Below, piece by piece: positions 54,852-63,230 of a stretch of 64,000 nucleotides of DNA; position 1 is the stretch's first letter, and each line of letters begins with the position of its first letter. The position numbers and the translations under genes were made by a program. This DNA is from Nitriliruptoria bacterium (lineage in GTDB: Bacteria > Actinomycetota > Nitriliruptoria > Euzebyales > Egibacteraceae), in assembly GCA_003553565.1 (NCBI GenBank), contig PWER01000097.1:1-64000 (forward strand), read 5' to 3'. Under the pieces are notes generated by a model. That model was given only the letters and a program-made list of their open reading frames with translations, was not told where the DNA came from and made no database searches.

Positions 54852-55784
54852 GTGATCGTGGTGACCGGAGAGGCGCTCATCGACCTGACCCCCGCCCGCT
54901 GCGGCGCCGAGGAGGGCTACGTCCCGCGGCTGGGCGGCTCGTCGTTCAACGTCGCGGTGGGCCTGGGCCGGCTGGCTGCGCCCACGGCGTATCTCGGGCG
55001 CCTGTCCACCGATCGGTTCGGTCGCCAGCTGCGCGCCCACCTCGAGGCCAACGGGGTGGACACCCGCCTCACCGAGGAGGGCGACGAGCCCACACCCCTG
55101 GCGCTGGTGCACCTCGGCGACGGCGAGCCCGAGTACGGCTTCTACATCCAGGGCACCGCCGACCGCGCGCTGCGCCCCGGCGCGGTGCCGCGCCTGCCGG
55201 ACGCGGCAGCAGCGGTGCACTTCGGGTCGCTGTCGCTGCTGCTGGAGCCCGGCGCCTCGGCGCTGGAGGACCTGGGACGCCGCGAGGCGGGACGGCGCCT
55301 GCTGACCCTCGACCCGAACGTGCGGCCGGCGATGATCGACCAGCCCGAGGTGTACCGCCGGCGGCTGGCGGACTGGGTCGGTCGCGTCGACCTGGTCAAG
55401 GTCAGCCGCGCCGACCTGGACTGGCTGCACCCCGGCGTCGACCCCGAGGACATCGCCCGAGCCTGGCTGGACCGCGGCGCCGCGCTGGTCATCGTCACCG
55501 CCGGCGGCGACGGCTCGATAGCGCTCACCCACCGCGCCCGCGCCACCGCCGCCGCACCGGCTGTGGAGGTGGTCGACACCGTCGGCGCCGGCGACACCTT
55601 CACCGCCGGGACGCTGGCGCACCTCCACCAGCGCGGCGCGCTGCGCCGCGAGACGCTGGCGGCGCTGGACGCACCGGCGCTGGAGGCGCTGCTGGCGCAC
55701 GCCGCCACCGCCTCGGCGCTTGCCTGCACGCGCCCCGGCGCCGACCCGCCCACCGCCGAGGAGGTCGCAGCAGGTCGGCGCTGA
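54852..55784 (+). CDS. PfkB-family sugar kinase (fructokinase/ribokinase-like)
   Basis: A 310-residue carbohydrate kinase. N-terminal GEALIDLTPARCG and YVPRLGGSSFNVAVGLGRLAAPTAYLGRLSTDRFG are the PfkB pattern. DPNVRPAMI and VKVSRADLDWLHPG mark the middle, and the C-terminal motif DTVGAGDTFTAGTLAHL contains the catalytic Asp. The order is closest to fructokinases or 2-keto-3-deoxygluconate kinases; the substrate is not decided. Start is GTG. The last codon and stop lie in a 24-bp-period duplication. It follows the methyltransferase gene by 34 nt and may be cotranscribed with it. Confidence 0.92.
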   Translation: MIVVTGEALIDLTPARCGAEEGYVPRLGGSSFNVAVGLGRLAAPTAYLGRLSTDRFGRQLRAHLEANGVDTRLTEEGDEPTPLALVHLGDGEPEYGFYIQGTADRALRPGAVPRLPDAAAAVHFGSLSLLLEPGASALEDLGRREAGRRLLTLDPNVRPAMIDQPEVYRRRLADWVGRVDLVKVSRADLDWLHPGVDPEDIARAWLDRGAALVIVTAGGDGSIALTHRARATAAAPAVEVVDTVGAGDTFTAGTLAHLHQRGALRRETLAALDAPALEALLAHAATASALACTRPGADPPTAEEVAAGRR

Positions 55785-55819
55785 CGTCGCCGCCGGCACG
55801 GGCGCTGACGTCGCCGCCG
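55777..55819. repeat. direct duplication, 24-bp period, spanning the kinase stop codon
   Basis: A 19-bp segment is repeated perfectly at 55777-55795 and 55801-55819. The first copy holds the last codons and TGA of the sugar kinase gene; the second copy repeats the TGA in the same frame. Confidence 0.9.
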
Positions 55820-55916
55820 CGCGTGCCGGAGCGGGCGCGCCGCGGCATGCTCGCCCTGGACCGGTGCCGCCTCACCGACCGGACCCGCCGCCGACCCGCT
55901 CGACCAGGAGGCCGCC

Positions 55917-56357
55917 ATGCGCGTGTGGTGCCTGACCACCGATCCCGACAACTTCCGACGGACCGCGAATCTCGGCTGGACGGTCCAGGGGATCAAGTCG
56001 CGCCGCGAGAAGACCGCCCGCGAGCTGGCGGTGGGCGACAAGGTGATCTACTACCTCTCCAAGGTCCAAGCGTTCGGCGCGGTCGTGGAGGTGGCCAGCG
56101 AGTGCTTCGAGGACCGCGAGCCGATCTGGGTGTCCAAGCCCGGCGAGGACTACCCCTGGCGCGTGGAGATCCGCCCCGAGGTCACCCTCGAGGACGAGGA
56201 GCGATGGGTGCCGGCTGCGGAGCTCTACGAGGACCTCACCTTCGTCAAGAAGTGGCCGCGCGAGCACTGGAAGCTCGCCTTCCAGGGCAACATCAGGGAG
56301 TGGCCAGAAGAGGACTACCGCGTGGTCGCCAAGGCCCTCGAGGAGGCGCGCGCCTGA
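55917..56357 (+). CDS. EVE-domain protein
   Basis: A 146-residue PUA-like EVE domain, occupying the whole protein. It begins MRVWCLTTDPDNFRRTANLGWTVQG. The strands that make the binding pocket include KVIYYLSKVQAFGAVVEVASE and WRVEIRPEVTLEDEERWVPAAEL. The C-terminal LAFQGNIREWPEEDYRVVAKAL has the position of the conserved helix. EVE domains bind modified bases in DNA or RNA and are used in defence nucleases and RNA regulation. Without a fused effector, this is probably a housekeeping reader. AGGAGG lies 5 nt before the ATG. No defence genes surround it. Confidence 0.9.
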   Translation: MRVWCLTTDPDNFRRTANLGWTVQGIKSRREKTARELAVGDKVIYYLSKVQAFGAVVEVASECFEDREPIWVSKPGEDYPWRVEIRPEVTLEDEERWVPAAELYEDLTFVKKWPREHWKLAFQGNIREWPEEDYRVVAKALEEARA

Positions 56358-56403
56358 TCCGCGCCCACCCGCTGCGGGGCGATCCCGCGGAGCGAGCCCG
56401 CCC

Positions 56404-57357
56404 ATGAGCCTCGACGTCCGGGACCTGCGGCAGCAGCGTCGCCGCAACGTCCTGCATGGCCTGGCCCTGCTGGCCGGCATGGTCGGGGTGCTGTCGGTGA
56501 CGGCCTGGCTGCTGGCCGGCAGCCAGGGGCTGGTCGCGGTCGGCGTGGCGGGCCTGGTGCTGCTCCTGCTGCGCCCCCAGGTGCCCACCAGCGTGGTGCT
56601 GCGGATGTATGGCGCGGTGCCCCTGCCGGCCCGGGCCGCCCCCGAGCTGCACCGGCTCGTCGCCGCCCTGGCCGAGCGCGCCGGGCTCCCGGCCACGCCC
56701 CGCCTGCACTACGTGCCCTCGCGGCTGCAAAACGCCTTCGCGGTGGGACGCCCCGACGAGGCAGCGGTGGCGGTCACCGACGGGCTGCTGCGCGGCCTCG
56801 ACGGGCGCGAGCTCGCTGGGGTGCTGGCCCACGAGATCAGCCACGTCCGCGCCGACGACCTGTGGGTGATGTCGCTGGCCGACGTGCTGACGCGTCTGGC
56901 GCACGCCCTGGCCTACGCGGGGCTGGTGCTGCTCGCCCTGGGGCTGCCTCTGCTGCAGGCCGAGGCCACCGACATCGTGCTGGTGGCGCTGACGCTGCTG
57001 GCCCTGCCCACCGTGGTGACGCTGCTGCAGCTCGCGCTGTCGCGGTCGCGGGAGTACGACGCCGACCTCGAGGCAGCCCGGCTCACCGGCGACCCGGTCG
57101 GGCTCGCCCGGGCGCTGGCGATCCTCGAGCGTGCGCACGGCCGTGGCTGGGAGCGCATCCTGGCGCCCCACCGCCGCGGCCCCGATCCCCTGCTGCTGCG
57201 CACCCATCCCCCGACCGAGCAGCGCATCCAGCGGCTGCGGGCGCTCACCCCCGCGACGCGCTACCGCGTGCCGATCCACGCCGAGGGCTACGCGCCGACG
57301 GGCTACGACCCGGTGCGGCGACGCCCGCGCCTGCGGGCCACCGGCGTGCGCTGGTGA
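56404..57357 (+). CDS. M48-family membrane metalloprotease (HtpX-like)
   Basis: A 317-residue membrane zinc protease. Two N-terminal helices (about 17-58) precede the peptidase domain with HEISH at 143-147. The third zinc ligand is in SRSREYDADLEAARLTGDP (ExxxD region). Two more helices lie between the zinc motif and that segment. A conserved RTHPPTEQRIQRLRAL end is typical of HtpX-type proteins. It likely cleaves misfolded membrane proteins. It follows the EVE gene by 46 nt; start is ATG. Length and motif order fit actinobacterial HtpX paralogues. Confidence 0.92.
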   Translation: MSLDVRDLRQQRRRNVLHGLALLAGMVGVLSVTAWLLAGSQGLVAVGVAGLVLLLLRPQVPTSVVLRMYGAVPLPARAAPELHRLVAALAERAGLPATPRLHYVPSRLQNAFAVGRPDEAAVAVTDGLLRGLDGRELAGVLAHEISHVRADDLWVMSLADVLTRLAHALAYAGLVLLALGLPLLQAEATDIVLVALTLLALPTVVTLLQLALSRSREYDADLEAARLTGDPVGLARALAILERAHGRGWERILAPHRRGPDPLLLRTHPPTEQRIQRLRALTPATRYRVPIHAEGYAPTGYDPVRRRPRLRATGVRW

Positions 57358-57420
57358 GCGCGGCGCACCCGCTGTCACCGACACCGGGTGCGCCGCGCGG
57401 TCGGCCTGGAGGCGATCGGC

Positions 57421-58596
57421 CTAGAACCTGGTGACCGCAGCGAGCGCCTCGTCCACCGGCATCTCGCTCGGGTCCAGGTAGAACGCGTCGCCGCCGTGCA
57501 GCAGGGTCGTGGCGACCGCCAGCGCGACGAGGTCCTCGTCGTGGGGCCCGGTGGGCTCGTCGTGCTCGGCCTGCAGGCCCTCCCCGGGCACGAAGCGACC
57601 CCAGCGCTGGGCGCCGCGCCGCACCAGCAGCGTGCCGACGCGACCCATGCTGGCGGCCATGAGCACCTCGGGGAGGTCGGCCAACGCCAGGCCGGTCCCC
57701 TGCTTGGCGCGGTGCTGCTCGATCGCGCGGTGGACCGGCGCGCGCAGGACGTCCTCCACGATCGGCCAGGCAGCATCGCGCAGCTCCTCGTCGCGGCGCT
57801 CGTCGGGGCTGCCGCTGATGAACGGGCCTGCCAGCGTCGGCAGGCGCGTCCGAGCGCGGAAGCCAGCCGCGAGCTCCTCGACGGCGGCAAGCACCAGCGG
57901 CGCCTTGGCGTTGGCCAGCAGCCGGTCGACCCCGCGCACCACCGCCCGCAGGAACTTCTCGACCTGCTTGCTGTCGTGCTCCGAGCCGCCGTGGCCGTGG
58001 AAGACCTGTCGGTCGCCGCCCGCCGAGGCGGCCCGATGGTCGAGGTGGGGCGGGTCGGCGTCGTCAGCGGCGACGGCCTCGTCCAGGCTGGCGGGGATCC
58101 CGGCGTCTGCCAGGTCGAGGCGCTCCACAGCGCTGCGCGTGCAGCGCAGCAGCCGGACCTGCCCCTGGCTGAGCGCGAGCACGTGGAAGGCTCCCCCAAG
58201 CTCGAGCGCGGGCAGCAGCGGCTGCAGGTGCGGCCGCTGGTCGACCTCGGCCCGGGCGTCCACCGGGTAGGGCACGCGGTAGGTGCGCGAGCCGCCCTGC
58301 CAGGCGTAGTGCACCAGGCCCTCGAGCTGGTGGGCCCAGTAGTCGTGGTCGCCGATGAGCGCATCGATGTCGGCCAGGATCGCTCCCTGGGTGCGCTCAT
58401 CGACGCCGGCTGCCACCAGCGCGTCCGCGGCCAGCTTGCGCTGCTGCTTGGCGCGCAGCGCGTTCTGCTGGGGGTCGGCGACGGCGCGCTCGGTGGGGTG
58501 CGCCAGCGTCACCACCGGCGCGTGCCCCTCCTGCAGCAGCTCGCGCAACGTCTGGCGGTCGAGCACCTCGATGGTGCCGGTCGGAGTGTCTGGCAT
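57421..58596 (-). CDS. baeRF-family protein (archaeo-eukaryotic release-factor-1-like fold)
   Basis: A 391-residue soluble protein of the bacterial archaeo-eukaryotic release-factor family (baeRF). Typical parts are the N-terminal LDRQTLRELLQEGHAPVVTL, the central FHVLALSQGQVRLLRCTRS, a linker with HGGSEHDSKQVEKFLRAVVRGVDRLLANAKAPLVLAAV, and the late GRVGTLLVRRGAQRWGRFVPG. Such proteins resemble eRF1/Pelota middle and C-terminal domains and are proposed to act on stalled ribosomes. A catalytic GGQ motif for peptide release is not visible. The ATG is preceded by GGAGGG about five bases before it. Its stop lies in an imperfect duplicated segment. Confidence 0.75.
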   Translation of the reverse strand: MPDTPTGTIEVLDRQTLRELLQEGHAPVVTLAHPTERAVADPQQNALRAKQQRKLAADALVAAGVDERTQGAILADIDALIGDHDYWAHQLEGLVHYAWQGGSRTYRVPYPVDARAEVDQRPHLQPLLPALELGGAFHVLALSQGQVRLLRCTRSAVERLDLADAGIPASLDEAVAADDADPPHLDHRAASAGGDRQVFHGHGGSEHDSKQVEKFLRAVVRGVDRLLANAKAPLVLAAVEELAAGFRARTRLPTLAGPFISGSPDERRDEELRDAAWPIVEDVLRAPVHRAIEQHRAKQGTGLALADLPEVLMAASMGRVGTLLVRRGAQRWGRFVPGEGLQAEHDEPTGPHDEDLVALAVATTLLHGGDAFYLDPSEMPVDEALAAVTRF

Positions 58597-58811
58597 GGCA
58601 ACCCTCCATCGCTCTGGCTGCAGCGCTCGCGGCCCCCCTCGGCTGCGAGCGGCGCGCGTCGGGGGCGCGCCCATCTCGCCCACCGTCATACCCGCGTGCG
58701 CCGCGCCGCTCACTCGCCCGCCACCCGGCGCGCGCCCGGCGCTGCGCCACGACTTGCCGAGGAGCCCCCGACGAAGGATGATGGCGGGCCTGCCCGATCA
58801 CGAGGAGCGCG

Positions 58812-60008
58812 ATGGGACCGGGACGCACCGTGCTCGCCCTGGTCGCGAGCCCCGACACCGCAGCACCGCTGGGCCGTCTGGCTGGCCAGCTCGCCCGCCA
58901 CGAAGCCGGCGACGTCGTGGCCCTGTCAGTGATGGCCCTGGATGGGCAGGAGGCCAGCGCCCGGGGTGCTGCGCGGACGGCTGCCGCAGCCGCCGAGGAG
59001 GCGGGTGCGAGCGCTCGTGCGCGCGCGGTCGCCCACCGCTCGGTCGCCGCCGCGGTGCGCGCCGAGCGCGCCGACGCTGACGCCAGCCTCGTGCTGATGG
59101 GGTGGCGCGCCCCCGATGACCCCGGCGAGTTCGGTGGCCTGGTCGATCAGCTGGTGCAGGACGCCGAGGCCCCGCTGCTGCTGGTGCGCCCCGGGTCGGC
59201 GCCGTTCCAGCGCACCGTCGTCGCCCTGTCCGACGACGAGCTGCTGATCCCCTCCGACAGCGACGAGGAGAGCGCAGCCGTCGCGTCAACGCCATCCGAC
59301 CCCGAGACCTCGGCCCACGACGACAGCAGCACGCGCGCCGACAGCAGCACGCTCGCCCTGACGATCGCGCGAGCGCTGGTGCACGGCGGCAACGGCCAGG
59401 CGCTGGTGGTGCGCGCCGGCGCTCGACGGCTGGGGCTGCCCGAGGACGCCGGGTTGCTCGAGGGGCCCATCCACCACGATCCGCGGCCGCTGGAGCACGT
59501 GCTGGCGGGGCTCGAGCGCCCCGACGACGCCGTCATCGTGCCGGTGGCCCCCGATGCGGGGACCGTGGCGCGCGCGGCACGACTGCCCTCGGTGGGCACC
59601 GAGTCGTGGCTGCTGGTGGCCATCGGGCAGCGCGTGCGCCCCCACGCCCCCTTCGCCGAGGCGCTCGACGCCACGCCGGTGCCCGACGAGGCCGCCCAGC
59701 CACCCTCTAGCCGCATGGTGATCGTGGAGCACGGCACCAGCGGGCACTTCGAGGTGGTGGTCACGGTCACCGGCGTGGGCCTCGAGGCCGACACCACCGT
59801 GGCCCACCGGCTGGGCGCGGTGGGCACCCCCGGTCCCGTCGAGCCGCGCGCCAGCGCCGACCACCAGTGGCTGGAGGGCAGCGTGGTCCTCGAGGCGACC
59901 TCGGCCACCGCTGCGGTCGGTGCGGTCGTGTCGGCCATGGACCGCGCCAGCGAGCTGCACCAGGCCGAGATCACCTATCACGTGCGCGCGCTGCCCGAGC
60001 AGCAGTGA
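58812..60008 (+). CDS. USP-like two-domain protein, unknown role
   Basis: A 398-residue soluble protein with two Rossmann-like halves. The first (about 1-140) has [21 protein letters not shown] and [13 protein letters not shown], then [25 protein letters not shown], an arrangement like a universal stress protein pair or the C-terminal region of cation/amino-acid transporters. An acidic/serine linker follows (about 150-180). The second half (185-275) has [18 protein letters not shown] and [37 protein letters not shown] final beta domain reads [24 protein letters not shown]. No membrane helices are present, so it is not a transporter. It may bind nucleotides. GAGGAG lies 5 bases before the ATG. 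Confidence 0.7.
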   Translation: MGPGRTVLALVASPDTAAPLGRLAGQLARHEAGDVVALSVMALDGQEASARGAARTAAAAAEEAGASARARAVAHRSVAAAVRAERADADASLVLMGWRAPDDPGEFGGLVDQLVQDAEAPLLLVRPGSAPFQRTVVALSDDELLIPSDSDEESAAVASTPSDPETSAHDDSSTRADSSTLALTIARALVHGGNGQALVVRAGARRLGLPEDAGLLEGPIHHDPRPLEHVLAGLERPDDAVIVPVAPDAGTVARAARLPSVGTESWLLVAIGQRVRPHAPFAEALDATPVPDEAAQPPSSRMVIVEHGTSGHFEVVVTVTGVGLEADTTVAHRLGAVGTPGPVEPRASADHQWLEGSVVLEATSATAAVGAVVSAMDRASELHQAEITYHVRALPEQQ

Positions 60009-60045
60009 GCGCCCGCCCCCGTGGGGCCCGTCACCGACCACGGCC

Positions 60046-60732
60046 ATGAGCGAGGACCTGTCGACGCTGGCCGAGGCGATCACGACCTGCCGCGCCTGTC
60101 CAAGGCTGGTCTCCTGGCGCCAGCAGGTCGCCGCCGACAAGCGCGCCGCCTACCGCGACTGGACCTACTGGGGCCGTCCCGTCCCCGGCTTCGGCGATCC
60201 GCAGGCGCGCGTGGTGGTGCTGGGGCTCGCGCCGGCCGCGCACGGGGCCAACCGCACCGGTCGGGTGTTCACCGGCGACCGCTCCGGCGACGCGCTCTAC
60301 GCCGCGCTCCACCGCGCCGGCCTCGCCAACCAGCCCCACGCCACCCACCGCGACGACGGCCTGGCGCTGCACGGCTGCTGGGTCACCGCCGCGGTGCGCT
60401 GCGCCCCGCCGGCCAACAAGCCCACCACCGCCGAGCGCGACACCTGCCAGCCGTTCCTGGCCCGCGAGCTGGCGCTGCTGCCCGCCCGCGTGATCGTGGC
60501 GCTGGGCAGCTTCGCGTGGGACGCGGCGCTGCGGGTGGGAGGCGCCCCGCGACCCAAGCCGCGGTTCGGGCACGCCGCCGAGGCGACGCTCGCCGACGGC
60601 CGGGCCCTGCTCGGCTGCTACCACGTGTCGCAGCAGAACACCTTCACGGGTCGGCTCACCCCGGCGATGCTCGACGCGGTGCTGCAGCGCGCCTGCGCCC
60701 TCGCCGAGTGGGACCACGACGACGGGGCCTGA
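60046..60732 (+). CDS. udgB: family-5 uracil-DNA glycosylase (UdgB)
   Basis: A 228-residue DNA glycosylase that removes uracil, and possibly other deaminated bases, from DNA. The family-5 motif [20 protein letters not shown] and motif [16 protein letters not shown] are diagnostic. The early CRACPRL, and the cysteines of [25 protein letters not shown], form the [4Fe-4S] cluster ligands seen in this class. In high-GC actinobacteria UdgB backs up family-1 Ung against cytosine deamination. The ATG was chosen because it precedes the family start; the preceding sequence is out of frame with the USP gene. A 248-nt leader region follows the stop. Confidence 0.92.
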   Translation: MSEDLSTLAEAITTCRACPRLVSWRQQVAADKRAAYRDWTYWGRPVPGFGDPQARVVVLGLAPAAHGANRTGRVFTGDRSGDALYAALHRAGLANQPHATHRDDGLALHGCWVTAAVRCAPPANKPTTAERDTCQPFLARELALLPARVIVALGSFAWDAALRVGGAPRPKPRFGHAAEATLADGRALLGCYHVSQQNTFTGRLTPAMLDAVLQRACALAEWDHDDGA

Positions 60733-60980
60733 TCGATGGTGGCGGCCAGCGCCTCGCCAGCGACCCGCCGGTTCCACTGCGGGCAGGGAGCAAACCTGTC
60801 CGAAGTGCGCGCACCCCTGGACGGTTGCTAGCCTCCCACCGCACTAGGAGAAGACCCCACCAGGCTGGCCGCAGTGGGCCCTGAAGGGTCGCCCCAGGGC
60901 GCACTCGGGGATCAAGCAGGCACGGAGGGGCTCGCTGTGCAGGGCGGGTGGGGCTCCCATCGTCACAGGAGGTCCGGCAC
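60733..60980 (+). promoter_or_regulatory. long spacer/leader of the peptide transporter operon
   Basis: No gene is present. TAGCCT (60831-60836 area, GGTTGCTAGCCTCC) is the best -10 and would give a leader of about 135 nt. The leader is G/C-rich with short inverted segments (GGGCCC, CGCCCCAGGGCG) and ends in AGGAGG 8 bases before the ATG. I could not match it to a known riboswitch. Confidence 0.35.
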
Positions 60981-62993
60981 ATGAGCAGCTCCACGCGACG
61001 CGTGCTGAGATGGCTCGTCCCGCTTGCGATCCTCGCGCTCGCGATCGCCGCGTGCGATCCCGAGGAGGATCCCGACGACGTGGCCGAGGAGGATCCCGAG
61101 GAGGAGCCCGAGGATCCCGAGGAGCCCGAGGACGAGGAAGAGCCCGACGAGGTGGTGGAGGTCGAGGACTTCACCTACACCATGGGCATGTTCGACGACA
61201 TGGACGCCGACAACTATTGGGCGTATCTCGCCGACCCCGACGTGTGGACCGGCTACGTCATCGACGGCGAGCCGTGCACCCTCTACGGGCTCACCCCCCC
61301 GAACTTCACGCTGACCCCGTCGCTGGCCGCCGAGGCGCCGCCCGAGCCCGAGGAGGACGGCGACGTCTACTTCGTCGAGATCGACATCCACGACGGCGTC
61401 AACTGGAGCGACGGCGAGCCCATCACCGCCCAGGACATGGAGTTAACCTTCGACACGGTGGTCGACCTGAACCCGGGCGGCCAGTGGGGCAGCAACTACG
61501 GCGTGTCCTTCGACGAGGACACCGGCGAGTTCCTCGAGGACGAGAGCCAGGTCCGCAGCGTCGAGGCGCTCGACGACACCACCGTGCGCATCGAGTTCAA
61601 CACCGAGCCCGGCCTTGGCTTCTGGCCCATCGAGATGGCCACCGCGCCGATCATGCCCGAGCACTACTGGGGCGACCTCGCCGCTGACGTCGACGACGTC
61701 GCGGACTTCCTCGCCGAGTCCGGCCAGGGCACGCCCTCCTGCGCGCCGTATGAGTTCGTCGAGTGGGAGGAGGGCGCCTTCGCGGCCTCCGAGGCCAACG
61801 AGGAGTACTTCCTCGAGGGCACCGAGTACACCCACTACTCCGACGGCAGCATCCACATGGTCAACGAGGACCTCGGCATCGACGACCGCTTCGGCCTGAC
61901 CGGCGAGGAGGAAGATGAGGTCGTGGCCGAGTACACCGTCGGGCCCTACGCCGACGAGGTGCTCTACGAGGTCTACGGCGAGGCCAGCGTCGCGGTCTCG
62001 GCCCTGGTCGACGGCGAGATCCCGTTCCTGCTCACCGGCCCCGGCATCGAGGAGGCCCAGCAGGACGAGATCATCGATTCCGAGGAGGTCGAGGCGGTCA
62101 TCAACCCCGACTACGGGATGCAGTACCTCGGCTTCAACTTCATGCGCGAGCCGATGGACGACACCGCGTTCCGTCAGGCCGTGGGCACCATCATCGACCG
62201 CGAGTTCATCACCGACGACATCTTCGGCGGCGGCGCGCTCCCGCTGTACACCTTCATGCCCTCGGGCAACGAGGCCTGGTGGAACGAGGAGGTCGGCGAG
62301 GAGCTCGCAGAGCAGTGGCAGTACGACGACATGACCCAGCGCGTCCTCGACGCGGCCGAGATCCTGGCTGATGCCGGCTACACCTGGGCCGGGCAGGAGC
62401 CCGACATCGACGAGGAGACCGGCGAGGTCATCCGCGGCGAGGGCCTGACCGACCCGGACGGCGAGGAGATCCGCGAGCTGGACCTGCAGCACCCCACGGC
62501 CGGCTACGACCCGCTGCGCAACACCGCCGGCCTGCAGATCGCCGACATGATCGAGCAGCTCGGCGTCGAGGTGGACGCCCAGGCCCTCGAGTTCGGCCAG
62601 CTGCTGGAGAACACGCCGCAGGGCCAGTTCGAGGAGCTCGACTTCGACATGCACATCCTCGGGTGGAGCCTGGGCAACGTGGCCTACCCGACCTACTACG
62701 AGGCGATGTTCGCCAGCGACGGCGTCATCAACAACACCGGGCACCAGGACGAGGGCTACGACGAGGCGGCCGCCGCCTTCCTCGATGCCGACTCGCTCGA
62801 TGAGGCCTACGACATCCTGTGGGAGGACCTCGAGCCCTACCTGCAGGAGGAGCTGCCCTACGTGCCGCTGTTCGACACGCCTAACGTCGAGGGCTACCGC
62901 CCCGACGAGGTGCAGTACCCCTACACCGAGGTGCTGGGTGGCCTCGAGTTCGTCAACGGCCAGCCCGAGCTCGTCCGGCCAGCCGCCGAGTAG
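60981..62993 (+). CDS. extracellular peptide/solute-binding lipoprotein (SBP_bac_5)
   Basis: A 670-residue lipoprotein of the DppA/OppA class. The signal peptide (LRWLVPLAILALAIAAC) has lipobox IAAC, with the lipidated Cys at about residue 25. An extremely acidic stretch follows (PEEDPDDVAEEDPEEEPEDP to about 60). The binding-protein domain has DIHDGVNWSDGEPITAQDMELTFDTV, NPDYGMQYLGFNFMREPMDDTAFRQAVGTIIDREF and the late YEAMFASDGVINNTGHQDEGYDEAAA. It delivers peptides or another polar solute to the ABC permease that follows. Its very low basic content fits an extracellular protein of a salt-adapted cell. Strong AGGAGG before the ATG. Confidence 0.93.
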   Translation: MSSSTRRVLRWLVPLAILALAIAACDPEEDPDDVAEEDPEEEPEDPEEPEDEEEPDEVVEVEDFTYTMGMFDDMDADNYWAYLADPDVWTGYVIDGEPCTLYGLTPPNFTLTPSLAAEAPPEPEEDGDVYFVEIDIHDGVNWSDGEPITAQDMELTFDTVVDLNPGGQWGSNYGVSFDEDTGEFLEDESQVRSVEALDDTTVRIEFNTEPGLGFWPIEMATAPIMPEHYWGDLAADVDDVADFLAESGQGTPSCAPYEFVEWEEGAFAASEANEEYFLEGTEYTHYSDGSIHMVNEDLGIDDRFGLTGEEEDEVVAEYTVGPYADEVLYEVYGEASVAVSALVDGEIPFLLTGPGIEEAQQDEIIDSEEVEAVINPDYGMQYLGFNFMREPMDDTAFRQAVGTIIDREFITDDIFGGGALPLYTFMPSGNEAWWNEEVGEELAEQWQYDDMTQRVLDAAEILADAGYTWAGQEPDIDEETGEVIRGEGLTDPDGEEIRELDLQHPTAGYDPLRNTAGLQIADMIEQLGVEVDAQALEFGQLLENTPQGQFEELDFDMHILGWSLGNVAYPTYYEAMFASDGVINNTGHQDEGYDEAAAAFLDADSLDEAYDILWEDLEPYLQEELPYVPLFDTPNVEGYRPDEVQYPYTEVLGGLEFVNGQPELVRPAAE

Positions 62994-63002
62994 CTGATCC
63001 AA

Positions 63003-63032
63003 CGGGTGGGTCGCTCTCCCGCGTCCCACCCG
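63003..63032 (+). terminator. hairpin 1 between binding-protein and permease genes
   Basis: An 8-bp stem (63003-63010 with 63025-63032) closes a 14-nt loop, 10 nt after the binding-protein stop. It may stabilise the abundant binding-protein mRNA or weaken readthrough. Confidence 0.55.
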
Positions 63033-63054
63033 CTCGAGACCCACGATCGAACTG

Positions 63055-63086
63055 GTGAGGGCCGGGGGTTCGCCCCCGGCCCTCAC
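63055..63086 (+). terminator. hairpin 2 with UUCG loop between binding-protein and permease genes
   Basis: A perfect 14-bp stem (63055-63068 with 63073-63086) closes a UUCG tetraloop. Such intra-operon hairpins usually lower permease expression relative to the binding protein. Confidence 0.8.
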
Positions 63087-63230
63087 CATCGCTAAGGTGG
63101 CGCCCAACACAGCCGACAGTGGGACGATCCACCCCCTGGCAGCGCCGCCAACGGGAGCGCCGCCGTCGCCCTGGCGGTTGGCTCCTCCCACATCCTGCTC
63201 CAGCCCACCGAGTGAGGATCAGGGACGCAC

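Noticed and set aside
60837-60980. Riboswitch in the leader of the peptide transporter gene
   Set aside because: Inverted segments are present, but I could not match any known riboswitch core; left as an unassigned leader.
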